Part shown: positions 46,904 to 59,288 of the stretch, piece by piece
How positions within the stretch are numbered: the first letter of the stretch is position 1
Layout of the letters: each line of letters begins with the position of its first letter
From: Phaeosaccion multiseriatum
Lineage: Eukaryota > Ochrophyta, other classes
DNA: 64,000 bases
NCBI GenBank assembly: GCA_965112735.1
Contig: OZ218954.1
Location: 1,922,001 to 1,986,000 of the forward strand
Direction of reading: 5' to 3'
Position numbers and translations under genes: made by a program
Notes under the pieces: model-generated
What the model was told of the DNA's origin: nothing
Database searches by the model: none
What the model saw: only the letters and a program-made list of their open reading frames with translations

Positions 46904-49900
46904 TTTGATGTCCAAGTAGTGGGTGATGAGATCTGCCAACAGATGGCTCCGCGGTCCCTTCTCCCCGCCCTCCCTCTCCCCAAGGTCCAGCTTCAGCTTT
47001 AGCTGAGCGAAGCCCGGGTTGACAGCCTGTTTCTCCTTCTGAACCTTGCGCGGGTCACCACCTTTGCTCCATGTTGGGCGCAAAAAATGGCAAGTGAGAG
47101 GGAGCGAGCCGAGGCATGAGGGGCGGCGGGTTGTAGGCGAGTCGCATTCGTTCGCAATGTATAGAGTGCCGTGCACATTCGCAGAGTCTATGTCTCATAT
47201 CTGCATACCACTCCCCATCGCACGCACGCACGATCGCAAGCACGCACGCATGCACGCACGCACGCACGCACTCACTTCCCCGCACCTCCTTGAAAGACAA
47301 AGCAGGCAAGCACTGCATGTAAGGAAAGACAGCTCCGCACCACACCACGCTACCACCCACTCAACACGTGAGCGAGTCACCGCCCTTTGCCCCGGCCAGT
47401 AATACCAGTAATACCCCACCCTACGCCATTCCCTGCCCCCTCTCGTGGCCCAGTCCCTTCCACCACCCACCTCCTTGGGGCGTGAGTCCCACGCTGACGA
47501 AGGCACCCACATCGGCAGCAAGACTGCGCACCAGCTCCTTGCTGTGATGGCCGTAGTTCTGAGCCACGATGACGTGCGCGAATTGCGAGCAGAGCGAAAT
47601 GTACTCTTCCAGGTACTCTGGCAGCCACTCGAACTGGAGCGAAAGACAGAGGGAGAAAGGGAGAGAGAGGGAAGGAGAGAGACAGAGAGAGGGAGAGTGA
47701 GACAGAGAGAGGGAGAGTGAGACAAAGGGAGAGAGAAGAGAGAGAATGAGGCACATACAGACAGAGAAGGAGAGAGATGAGACAGAGAAAGACAGAGAGG
47801 AAAGGGAGAAGAGAGAGATAGAGAGAGCAAGAGAGAGAGAAGACAGAGAGGGAGAAGAGAGAGACAGACACACAAGAGAGACATGGAGTGAAGTTGCGGC
47901 AGAGACACGCGTGGAGACAGAGGGGCAAGGAGGTTTGTCTCTATAAGATAGAATGAAGAAGAAGAAGAAGAAGAAGAAGAAGAAGGAGCAGAAGAAGAAG
48001 AAGAAGAAGAAGAAGAAGAAGAAGAAGAAGAAGGAAGAAGAAGAAGAAGAAGAAGAAGAAGAGGACGACGAAGAAGAGAAGGAAGAGGAGGAGGAGGGGG
48101 AGGAGGAGGAGGAGGAGGAGGAGGAGGAGGAGGAGGAGGAGGAGGAGGAGGAGGAGGAGGAGGAGGAGGAGGAGGAGGAGGAGGAGGAGGGCGAACAGTG
48201 CAAATTATCAGGACGAGGTCATAAGGCAACGCAAGACAAGATGGTCTTACGATAGGGCAATGTCAGACACGTGTTTGCCTCCCCGTGAAGCCCACGTCCA
48301 AAGAGAATGAAAGTTGGGGAGTCCAATCACCCGATAGCCCGACGATACACTCCCACACGTACCCGCAACCAATCACTCACGCACTCACGCACTCTCTCCC
48401 TCCCTCACTCCCTCCCTCACTCATTCACTCACTCACTCGCTCACTCACTCACTCACACACTCACTCACCCACCCACTCACTCACCCACCCACTCACTCAC
48501 TCTCTGACTCATTCACTCACTCACCCACTCACTCACTCACTCACCCACTCACTCACCCACACACTCACTCATTCTCTGAACTCATTCTCTGAACTCACTT
48601 TGAAGCCGACCAATCCTGGGGGTATATGACCGATCAGCAGAACGGCTTCTCCGCCTGCCTCGGCCTCCTGCAGCTGCTCCGCCATCCACTCGAGCTGCGA
48701 GAGGGGGGCTATGGTACTTGGAGAAGCGAGGGGGGGCTTGGCGAGGAACATGAGGCTGTTGATGGACAGCACGCGGCACCGCACCAGCGGTAAGCGGTAT
48801 GCGTAGTACCCTGGGGTGGACGATTGGTGGGAACACACACACGCACACGCACATTTACATACACACACACACACACACATCAAGTTGCAGATCTCAGACG
48901 AAAGGAAGGAAGGAAGGAAGGAAGGAAGGAAGGAAGGAAGGAGGGAGGGAGCCACCGTCCCTGGGAAAGTGGAGAACAATGGCCTCGCTTGCCTTCAGTG
49001 GGCGCACACTTGGATCCTCTTGGCAGTGGGTCGCGCTGGGCAGTTACCGCCCGCCGTCCACACCGTCTGCCTCGGACCCCCCACCCCCCCAAACCCCGCT
49101 CCCCTCTCCTCCTCTGCATCACACCAAATTTGAAGGAAAGGAAAGGCCTCGTGACGTGCGACGCACCTCCGGCCTTGAAGGTGGCCTCGTTTTTGGGGTC
49201 GCTGAGGATGCCGTCGGCGGTGGTGAGAGAGACGCCGTCACCGAGAATACCCGCTGCGACGGCCGCTGCATCTTCTCGCTCCAGCTCCTTCTCCCCTGCC
49301 AGAAGGCGCCACAGCCGCTCGTACTCTTCGGCCTTGCCTTTCTGCTTGGATGACGGGTGGGGTGGGGGGGGAGGAGCAGGCATGATCAGGAAAGGCCGGA
49401 GGGGTGAACAAACCCAGTCAGTCGACTGCGCCCTGCTACAGTTACCTCCCTCCCCCGAAGCTCCTTGACTTGCGGCATGACTTGTGTCTCTTCTTGCACG
49501 CTCTGTGGGAAGTGCTACCACCATACTGCCTGCAGTCCCCAATATATATATATAATATTTATATATACATACATCATATGTATAGTATGTATACACCCCC
49601 AATCCCAACGGTGCCTCGCTCCTCCTATCTCTGCTGTCGGGGACTTTCTCCCATCCTCTCCGATCTCAGGAGCTGATTTTCCTTCCCTTCCCTTCCCTTC
49701 CTCTTCGCGCTCCGTACCTCCGTCGTCTGCCTCGCATCAAGCAGGTCGTTATTCCCAACGGCGTAGACCACCGGAGTACTGGGCAGATAGATAGGGGGAA
49801 GGGGAGTGACAACACAAGCACAGCGCAAGCACAGCACAAGCACAGGCAGCCAGGCAGCGAGGGAGGCATTGCGGTCAGTGGCTCGAGTGCGAGCGAAACT

Positions 49901-50131
49901 CTCTCCCGTGCAAGCGTTGACGCACAACGACACACCTGGGGAAGGCGTTGGCGATACGCTCCAGGACCACGCGCTGCGCTGCTGCCAGTTGAGCCAAATC
50001 TGAGAGAGCACAACAAACGCAGCATGATGGGACTCGACTCGCTAACTGATGTGACAGTCCAGAGACGAAGCTTAAAACAATATCACCCTCCTCTGCGCAA
50101 TAAGAGTGCTTTCGCTGCCCCCATGACACCA

Positions 50132-50162
<31 letters not shown>

Positions 50163-50922
50163 TAGTGGATGGACCAAAGATGTCGGACCAGCTTACAGCG
50201 TCCGCTGAAAAGTAGCAGGAGCTGCTCACCAACGATGGAATGCGCAGGGAGGTCCCCACCAAGGAGAATCGCAGCGGGGGAGGGGTCGATGGCTTTCATG
50301 TACTCGAGAGTTGCCTCCAAGAGAGACAGGGGGGCGTCACAGCCCTGCAACGGCATCAGCTCAAGGTCACTTTCGGTGAAGTTCGCCACGCAAATAGGTA
50401 GTCCAGGATCCACATCGTCTGCAGGGGAGGGGAGGGGAGGGGAGGATGAGCCCACGATGGGGAGAAGAAACGGGCGGGGATTAAGAGGCGGAGCAGAGGA
50501 GATGTTTTGCTGCTTGAGTACTCACGTTTGGAGGGCGCCTGACATGCAGGCACCCGACACTTGCTACTGCTGAAGTCAAACCTGTCCTGCTTCTTGACGT
50601 CGGCGGTGGCCTTGAGATGGTTCCTTTTGACCGAGAAGTACTCCCCGCTGGAGCGGTCGAAGAAAGGCTCAACGTGCATGTCTGTGAGGAAGAAGACGTT
50701 CTTCTCTTTCAAAGAAGCCTCTCCTGATAAACCAAGCTCCTGTCCGTCTGGGACAGACGCTGGTGTTGATAGTCCCCCAGTGGTCAGGAGAGCCCCACAT
50801 GCAGCTCCAACGAGAAGAACTGCCCCAAACTTGAGCACATTGCACCATTGCTCCCGTCCCGGATTGTAGTTGCTACCACCGACGGTAGCCCTAACGTTCC
50901 CCTCTTCCACAGCTCCGTACAT
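45341..50922 (-). CDS. Acid-sphingomyelinase-like phosphodiesterase, type II membrane protein
   Basis: A metallophosphoesterase of the ASM/SMPDL3 family, expected to hydrolyse sphingomyelin or nucleotides outside the cell or in endolysosomes. Twelve minus-strand exons: 50922-50526, 50418-50230, 49999-49936, 49778-49718, 49344-49167, 48810-48599, 47633-47471, 47061-46902, 46573-46510, 46338-46276, 46091-45988 and 45368-45341. They sum to 1,683 nt (560 residues), all in phase. Residues about 29-50 are a hydrophobic anchor, then the lumenal domain: FFLTDMHVEPFF (DxH), LGGDLPAH, VGNND, LLIGHIPPG and QNYGHHS. The C-terminal helical region has HYLDI and SAWKPLYSFK, ending in a Cys-containing tail (LQLCDTQ, QCYKDM) as in SMPDL3. 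The last metal motif is GHHS where GHTH is usual, and GNND replaces GNHE/D. An upstream in-frame Met exists at 51012. The acceptors of exons 5 and 8 have close alternatives. Confidence 0.9.
45464..45958 (+). repeat. GAG trinucleotide array, about 495 bp, in the last phosphodiesterase intron
   Basis: GGA/GAG repeats on the plus strand, therefore CTC on the sense strand of the minus-strand gene, filling most of intron 45987-45369. The long poly-Glu, poly-Ser, poly-Leu and poly-Pro frames here are repeat artefacts. Confidence 0.95.
46386..46407 (-). repeat. Dispersed motif copy in a phosphodiesterase intron
   Basis: Reverse complement of GCTGTATCACCAACTGCTG within intron 46509-46339. Read on the gene's own sense strand it is the GCTGTATCACC form. 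Confidence 0.85.
47950..48600 (+). repeat. GAA/GGA and CACT arrays in a phosphodiesterase intron
   Basis: A GAA repeat (47953-48060) grades into GGA (48080-48190). After 170 bp of unique sequence a CACT/CACC array (48370-48595) follows. Both lie within intron 48598-47634. On the sense strand the AGTG array is next to the donor and the TTC/TCC array nearer the acceptor. Confidence 0.9.
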
Positions 50923-51059
50923 AATATCTGGGCATGAATCTTCGCAGCAAGAGATGTTGCGGATACCAGGCCACAAAAAAGCAGCACCTCTGAACAAAAA
51001 GGAGATGCACAAGCAATAAAAGGCAGACGGGGGAATTTGCGTAGTACATTCAAGAAAGC

Positions 51060-51944
51060 CAACTGTGAACTTGAACTTAAAAAACTTGGGCGCGGCGCTG
51101 CCTCTATCCTCTCAGTGGCCACTGTACCTCCACCGCAGCACTCCCCCTGGAATGGCGCGCCTTTGGCTGGGCCCGACGGGGACGCTCCTCGCGCCGCCGC
51201 CGCACGGCCTCCCGCACGGATCCACTTGGCGACCTCTTCGGCGTGTCGTGGCATGGCGTTCTCGTCGTTTGGACCGTCACTACACCCTCCTTCCGTCCGC
51301 CCTTCTGCTGGTGGCTGACCCTCCGCGACCTACGAGAGGCCCTCGGGTGCCCCCGCGCCCACTACTGGGGTGACGAACCACCGGCCTGGCAAGCTGCCAA
51401 CCCTCTGCACCTCCGCCCCGATCACCCGGGCCTCTGCGAGGACGGCTGCGTTGAAGAGGGACGCTACCTGGCGGAAGACCCCGGACGCTATCTGGGTCAG
51501 GCATATTCGATGCCAGGGTGAGGTGCCATTTCCAGGGGTTGGGAGGTGGGCTGATGACCCCGGAAGGAGGTGATGTAGGACACGCAGTACGAGACGACCC
51601 CCTGTAGGGCCCACCCGGCAGGGGGACGGCGCGTCTCTCGCCGCTTGCCCGCCCCCAAGAGTTTTAGTGGGTATACCCTCGCCGGTGACCCCCACATAAC
51701 CACCCTCACCGGTGTGTATCTGTAACGGATTTCTCTTGGGCAGTGCAGCGACGGTCGTCACGACGACCTGCCCCGGCGGATGCTCTAGGCCTCGGCCGAT
51801 GAGGAGCGCTCCCCCGGGGTGCGGGTTTTCCCTCCTTCGCAACCCAAGCAACAGCGCAAGGAGGGCCTTTTTCCCCCGTGCCCGAACACCTCCCCCTGGC
51901 TGTCTTCCGGGCGAAGTCTTGGTGATGTGGACTGCTACGACTGA
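51060..51944. other. Unassigned GC-rich region, possible degenerate transposable element
   Basis: This stretch lacks the simple repeats that pervade the rest of the window and is open in long frames on both strands. One is a 173-residue minus-strand frame (51851-51330) and another a 92-residue plus-strand frame (51243-51521) ending GRYLGQAYSMPG. I match neither to a family. It adjoins the repeat-flanked hairpin at 51945-52231, so I suspect mobile-element origin. Low confidence. Confidence 0.3.
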
Positions 51945-52231
51945 GAGTCTGAATGCATACCACGGACCTCATCCGGAGGACTACCGGGTGAGTGGGCGAG
52001 CGCCTTTTTACAGGAAGGAGGCAGCGCACGAGACACATTGGCCCTGTGGAGATGTGCGATTCCGGGGGGAGGCCTGCATAAAAAAAATATGCAGGCCTCC
52101 CCCCGGTATCGCGCATCTACACAGGGCCAATGTGTCTCGTGCGCTGCCTCCTTCCTGTGATCTCAGCCTGGTGCTGAGTCTGAATGCATACCGCGGACCT
52201 CATCCGGAGGACTACCGGGTGAGTGGCCGAG
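51945..52231. mobile_element. Near-perfect 69-bp hairpin flanked by 57-bp direct repeats
   Basis: Left arm 52011-52079 and right arm 52089-52157 are inverted copies with three mismatches by my count. They are separated by a 9-nt A-rich loop. The hairpin sits between two direct repeats, 51945-52001 and 52175-52231, that both contain GACCTCATCCGGAGGACTAC. This could be a fold-back element remnant or the terminal structure of a larger element. Confidence 0.75.
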
Positions 52232-52540
52232 CAGAGCAGTGTCGCCCTAGAGAGGCAGAGAGAGAGAGAGAGAGAGAATACCTTCTCTTTTTTCCATCAA
52301 TCCTAACTTTTTTAAAGAATTCTATCCCTCGGGGGACGAGGACGTCCAACGGCGCGGTATGACCCCGACCAGAGCCTGGTATATCCGTGGAGCCTACCTC
52401 CCTCAGTCATTAGCCGGGGAGTGGCACTCAGGGGATGTAACGTCTTCTGTGAGTCTTTATTTCTGACTTGCTCCACCCCAACGCTCACTGTCGTACAAAA
52501 CATCAAATTAAGATGTCTACAAAGGACCATCCCAGGGTCT
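52232..52540. other. Short gap downstream of the coronin gene
   Basis: A GA dinucleotide run (52255-52278) followed by unique sequence. No coding signal seen; probably the coronin 3' UTR. Confidence 0.55.
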
Positions 52541-54772
52541 TCAATCCGACCATTCTTCGTCCGAGTCAAGGATGGGCGCGCAATCCACCGCAACTGCTCG
52601 GATCCCTGGCCCCGCCGCTGCCCCTGCCGTCGACCGGTTGGGGTGGAAGGTGGCGTTCTCGTTAGCCAGCCTAGAGAGGCGGGTAAACTCGTCTTGCCGC
52701 TGGGCCTCGAGCCTCTCTCGCTCATCAATCTCGGCTCTGAACTGCGCAACCTTGGAGGGCTTCCCGGAACCGGCACCTCCTTCGGAACCTTCCATGACTC
52801 GGCTCGATAAGAGAGGCATACCTTCCGGACACAGGGAAATGTACGCCGGAACAGGGAATGGGACGCGTGTCTCCTGGCCCTGTTGGTTGTACGCCAGCCA
52901 CTCCTCCGATGTGCAGGCGGGTTTGTTCTGCCTCACAGGGCCATATACATCGTCTTGGAAAAACTCCTTCAGCGCCTGTGAGAAAGAAAGCCCATGCCAA
53001 TTCACGTCAGGAGGCGAGGGCGGAGTAAGAGCAGAGCAGAGCAGAGCAGGGGGTCAAGGAGTGCGTGGTCCATGTAGAAATATGGACGCTCGAAAGACCG
53101 ATAGAGGGGGAGAAGAGAACGAAACCGGCCGCTGTGGAATACACAGACCGACTATATCTATCATCCTTTACGAACGAGTAGTAACCAGTGTAGGCCAAGC
53201 GAGCTGCTCGTGCCTTTTCAAAGCCTGTGAGCAGCGCTTGCGCTTCCCCTCCACCATTCAGCAACCCCTTCATCGCCACCACTCACCACCACTCTACCAC
53301 CACTACCACCATAAGCCTTCCCACTTCTCTTTCCTCCCTCACCTTTGACCGAGGCAGCCAGAAGGTGATGGGTTCGACAGTCTGCTGCGAGAGGCGCAAG
53401 AGCCTCGCTAGCTCGACCTGCTCCACGGCCAGGCAGCCCTGGCAGCGCTGGGGAGCCATCACCACGCCGCACATGCCGTCGGAGGAGCCCACCCCCTTGA
53501 ACTCACTGCAAAAGGAAACGCTGACAGCTGCTGTATCACCAACTGCTGCTGTTGCTGCTGTTGTGGTCTCTGTAATGTCTGGCTGGTGGGGAGTTATGAT
53601 CTCGAATACTTTGAGAGACAAGTCACCCCGACCGGCCACCACCACTGCACGGGGGATGGAGGCGTGAGAGGAGAGGGGCAAAGAGCAGGGGGGTGTCAGA
53701 GGAAGGAGAGGAGAGGCGAGGCAAAAGAGATAGAGAGAAGTAAGCTAAGCTGACAAATAGGAGAGGAGAGGCGAGGCAAAAGAGATAAAAAGTATGCTGG
53801 CAAATAGGCCCGGGTTGGCAGTGGCAAGCAAAGAGGGCGAGAGGCTTGCCAGAAAGTCCGTATGTGTGGGCAAGGGCACTAAAACGGAAACTACTTAAAG
53901 GAAACGACCGTCGGTTCCTTGGAAGAGCCCTTCGAGTGGGCTTGGTGTGGGCTTGGCGAGGGCGGTTACGTTGGCCGTTGGAACACACAAGAAGGAAAAA
54001 ACAGAAAGGAAAAAGGAGGGGAAGAAACAACAAGAAGAAGAGCGTCAGCTCCCAAACCACACTCCCCCCCCACCCCCCACCCCCCCTGGCCGTGTCTTTT
54101 TTCACTCTTTGCGTCACTGCTCCACTGCGCTTAACTCACATAATCCTGATGACTCGGCAACGGTCGGAAACAAGATGCCGCTGGAGTAGTCCACAACGAT
54201 GCTGCATAAAGGCGCCGAGAGGTCCCGCGGACTCCACACCCGCACCTGCCGGTCCGATGCCTGAATGAGGGAGGGCAGTGGAGGGGGCGGGGTGAGAGGG
54301 CCCGTCAAGTCAGTGAAACATTGCCCCAAGTCGTCCCTGCTAGCTTCGCCTTTCACAGAAAAGCTTACCTTTCCAAAGCCTGTAGTGACCAGCAGCTCGC
54401 CCCCCTCGCCTCCCGTCGCTGCCCCTCCCGATGCCGCCGCCGAAGGATGATGCCAGAAGGTTACTTGCTGGGCCTTGGTACCGCTCCCCTCGTGCCCAAC
54501 ACCACTGGATACCATCGCGCACTCGCACACGCACCCACGTCCCTCCCCGTCATCTTCCACGGCTACCGTTTCTTCCCCGCTACTACTGCTGCTGCTGCTG
54601 CTGACACATGACGTGGTGTCAAAGCAGCGGATGTGACCGTCACGACAAGAGGTAGCGAGGAGGGAACCGTGACGAGAGAGGGCCATGCTGTGGACGGCGT
54701 CAGGGTGGGTCGCGATGGTCTGCACGGGCACCGAAGGGTCAGCAGACGCCAGATCGAAGATGCTGGGACAAC

Positions 54773-54807
<35 letters not shown>

Positions 54808-56067
54808 GGACAGACACATCGTGATTGGGGGGGGGGGAGGGGGCAGAAGGGGAGGGTCGCAGTTAGCATTACATGAACAGGGGGGGGGGTAGTTCAAGAT
54901 TTTTGGTGTTCTTGGGGTACGACACGCGGACCCCAACGGGGAAGAAAGGCTGAGGTAAATAAGCCAATGACCAGCAGTGAATGAGCAGTGAATGGACAAG
55001 TAGGATGGCACTCTACCACCCTCCTCCTCCTCCTCCTCCTCCTCCTCCTCCTCCTCCTCCTCCACTCGCGATAAGGAAAGTGTTGGCTCTGCCACTCCTC
55101 CTTCCATTCTTCCTTCCCAGACAGCACCGAGACCACAGAACATGCACGCTGCACCCACCGAATAGAGTAGTCTGCCCCTGCTGTGTAGAGCAGGTCCTTG
55201 GCGGTGGGGTGGAACAGCACGTGCTTTACCGCTGTGTCGTGACCTCGAATGTCGAGTGTCGCGTCGGAGGCGCTCATGTGTGACGTCAGCGCCCCACCCT
55301 CGGGGAGGCGCCACAGCTTGAGAGAGGAGAAAGAACAGAGAGACAGGCACACACGCATACATATGGTTTCGGTTTCAGAATATGAACGGGGCGGCAGGTA
55401 TTGCAGGAAGGACGCCGCGCCCCCAGGGGACAGGGGCCTTTTCCCCCTCTCACGATGGTTCTCATTGGTCTCCAAGGGAAGGAGGGAAAGAAGGAAGGAA
55501 CTCATTCTGTCCGTTCTACTGTTCGCCCGCCGTTGCTCCTCGGCCCCCCTCTCCTCCGTCCGCCCTCTTCATTCCTCCAAGCCCGGCCTCTTTTCCGTCC
55601 TTTCGCGCGCTCTCTCGATCTCTGTGTGTCCCCTTCCCATCCTGAGCTGTGTCTCTCGCCCCTTACTCCGCTATACCCTATACCGCATACGCTATACCCT
55701 ACACCCTTTACCCCATACCCTTTACCCTATACCCTAAACCCCATAGGATATCCTACATCCTACACTCTATATCCTGTACCCTTTGCCCTATGCCCTATAT
55801 CCTATACCTCAAACCTCATATAATATAGCCTTTACTCCATGCCCTGTATATATATATACTTTACACCAAATACCCAATATCCTATACACTATTTATCATA
55901 CCCCATATACCCTATAACCTATACCCCATATACCCTATACCCACCTTGATGGTGTGGTCCTCGCTCCCTGTGGCCATGATGGAGGCGTCGAAGGGGCTGA
56001 AGGCGATGGAGTGCACAGGCCCGCGGTGGCCGTTGACGAGGAAGCAATCCGGCTCCACCTTTCCCTG

Positions 56068-56151
<84 letters not shown>

Positions 56152-56363
56152 ATGGCCACCATGGCCACCCCCCGACCCCGATTGTGTGAGGGCAAGGGAA
56201 ATGGACTCTTTTCTTTCACGGCGCTCTGCGGGCGCAATACCTTGTGCCAGCCCTCTCGCAATACCTTGTACCTGTTCCAGCCCTCTCGCAATACCTGGTA
56301 CAGTTCCAGCCTTCTCGTCTCTCTCTGTCTCTCTTTCTTCTCGCTCTCCCTCACCCTCTCTCT

Positions 56364-56396
<33 letters not shown>

Positions 56397-56438
56397 GCTC
56401 TCTCTGTCTCTCTTTCTTGTCGCTCTCCCTCACCCTCT

Positions 56439-56473
<35 letters not shown>

Positions 56474-59255
56474 TGCTCATCAGCCCATCCAAGAACAAAA
56501 GTCTCCGAATACACAAGACGCCTGTCACAGCATCACAACGTCGGTGCCTGTCTCTTTGTTGCTCTCGCCCCACCCACCCACCCACCTGCGAGCCTTCCCC
56601 CTGGAGGGGACACACAAAGACAGGCCCCCCTCCTCCCACCCAAGGAACCGCCCAATACGCTGAGCTGCACGCCAGAATGGGGCTCTCCAGTGACGTCAGC
56701 AGCGGTTTCAAGTTGAAGCTGGACTGCTGCGCGGGGACCCCCTTGCCATACACGTGCTTGAAGCGGCTCCTCGGCGGCTGCTTTAGAGGAGTGGGAGGGT
56801 TGCGGCTGGACTCTGATGGCGCCGCTGGCGGGGGGGGCGCGTCGTCTTCTTCTTGCCTTGCCCCTCCCAGGGGGACTGGGGGGCTTGAGCTTGCCTCTGT
56901 AACTGATGTAACTGTTGTAACTGATGTAACTGATGTAACTGATTGGGGGGCAGATTCGGAGCCTTTCTCGTCCTCAACAGTGCGCGAGGAGGGTCCATCC
57001 GCAGCAACATCGCCCAGGGGAGAATCAGCAGCAGCAGCGGCAGCACTACCATCCTCATCCTCCTCCTCCTCCTCCGCAGTAGCAGCGCCAGCAGCAAGAG
57101 TGGCAACCGCAGCACCAGTAGTACCAACAGCAACAGCGGCAGCGGCAGCGGCATTCCCACTCCCATCCGCAGCTCCCTTCACAGCCACGGCCGTGGAAGG
57201 ATTAATCGCGGGCTTGGAGGGCTTGACGCTGGCTTCCACCATGTAAGGCCCCAGCGTTTGACCCCCGTATAACCAATCATCCCCGGTCAGCGACGGGTAC
57301 CTGCCTGGGCAGGCGGGGTATAGGTCAGCGTGGAAACCCCGTTTGTCCCTCCGTGGCACCTCGACTCGCACGGGCTGAATGCCGCCGCTCACCAACTTAA
57401 ACAGCCGCGCCACCTCACATCCCATCATATCGCAGTCTTCGCGAGGCAGACTCGCATAGCCCTTTGCCAGACCGCCGCCCACAGCCGCATTACAGATGGA
57501 GTGCACCTCCGCTCCGCCCCCCCCTCCCAAGTGAGTCTCTTGACCCGCCGCTTGTGCCCCTCCCCCTAAGACCCCTAGTGCCCCTGCCCTATCCTGTTGG
57601 CCCTCCGTGTGCGTGTGCGTGAGGCCTCCTGCCGTAAACTCGTGGACACGAATGCTGCTGTCTCCCGTGCCACAGAGGAAGACGAGGTTGGTTCCGTAGT
57701 CGACAATGGGAAGGAGGGCTCCGGTGCTGCTGCTGCCGCTCAGACGCTCACGGCTGGTGGGGCCATGGGACAGAGCTCGAGAGTCCTGTGCGCCATGGTA
57801 GTACATGGTTATACGTAGTCATAGCCGCCAATTGTAAGCAGGCAGCAGAGAACCATAACTTCACAAACAAAAAAAAAGGCGAAAAACCCCAAGCCACGAC
57901 AAGAAACGACATGATGTACATGCAACATGAAAGCCTCCGCCCTCTCTCCCCCCCCCTCCTCCACCCCCCCTTCTCTCTTCCACCCAGCCTCGGTCTCCCA
58001 TGGCAGTCGTACTCACCCACAGTGCGAGCTCTCGGGTGTGCATCTTGTCCGTCCCTGTGGTGATGAAGCAGGGGCTGCTGTTGCACCACGCCACCCTTGT
58101 CGTACCGGAGCCGGAGTGAACATCGGACACAGACGCTACCAGAGCTAGGGATGGCGATGGCGATACAAGGCATAGCATAGCGATAAGGCACAGCGATAAG
58201 GCATAGCGATAAGGCACAGCGATAAGGCATAGCGATAAGGCACAGCGATAAGGCATAGCGATGAGGCACAGCGATAAGGCATAGCGATAAGGCACAGCGA
58301 TAAGGCATAGCGATGAGGCACAGCGATAAGGCATAGCGATGAGGCACAGCGATAAGGCATAGCGATGAGGCACAGCGATAAGGCATAGCGATGAGGCACA
58401 GCGGAGGAGAGCACCACGCGACGCGGCGTAGCGATAAAAGGCATAGACGAGAGCACAGAGCAAAGCCATGCATAAAAGCACACACACACACACACAATGC
58501 ACAAAGCAATGCATAAAAGCAATGAAAAGCAAGACGGCGAGAGATGAGGCACAGCGGAGAGCACGAACCAAAGGATGAAAAAGGCATAATACATACAAGA
58601 AGCAGCGGGCCGTGTGTAAGAAATGGCTGCTTCCTTCCCCATTCAAAGTGTGGCACCGACGTGAATTGTGGTGAGCTTCCCACTAAAAGAACAGAACAGG
58701 CACAGGCACAGGCCCCACACTCGGGAACACGAACACATGAGGTCCCACACTGGCACCACAACACCACAACACTATAGCCCCTCTCCTGTGCCCCGGCCTT
58801 ACCCTCTCCTCCCTCCCCTGCCGGTAGGCGAGGGTCAAAGAGCCTGAGCTGCTTGCTCTTATCCGTGGTGGCAATGGTGTCGCCCATGTACGACCAACAC
58901 ATGTGGCACAGATCGGCGCTCCATTTGTGATGCTCTAGAGGCAGCCCGGGCACGTCCGGACGGGTGATGTCCCACACCTGACGTGCAGCAGCAATTGGTG
59001 ATACAGCAAGAAGGGCAGGAGGGGGTGGCTCGTTGGGTAAGAGTGGAGGTTAGGGAAGGATCAAGGATGGGGGAGTACGTCCGTTTTTCAAGCCACCCCT
59101 GGGGCGTGTGATCCATGAGTTGATGTCGCGCAGGACATCTAGTCCAATAACCGGGAAGGGTGCGCAGAGCGGCTGCTAACATGTCAACATGGCCACCGCC
59201 CTGCAGCACTGCCAGTGACTCTTTATCCTCCTTCCCCTGATCCTCCAGAGGCTGT

Positions 59256-59288
<33 letters not shown>

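Noticed and set aside
51330-51851. A 173-residue minus-strand frame as a real host gene
   Set aside because: No family similarity recognised, the opposite strand is equally open, and it adjoins repeat-flanked hairpin DNA; kept only as a possible element remnant.
52011-52157. Bacterial-type rho-independent terminator or attachment site
   Set aside because: The context is eukaryotic, the stem is far too long, and there is no following U-tract.
55660-55945. A chromosome end or telomere
   Set aside because: Repeats are heavily diverged and lie inside an intron of a complete gene.
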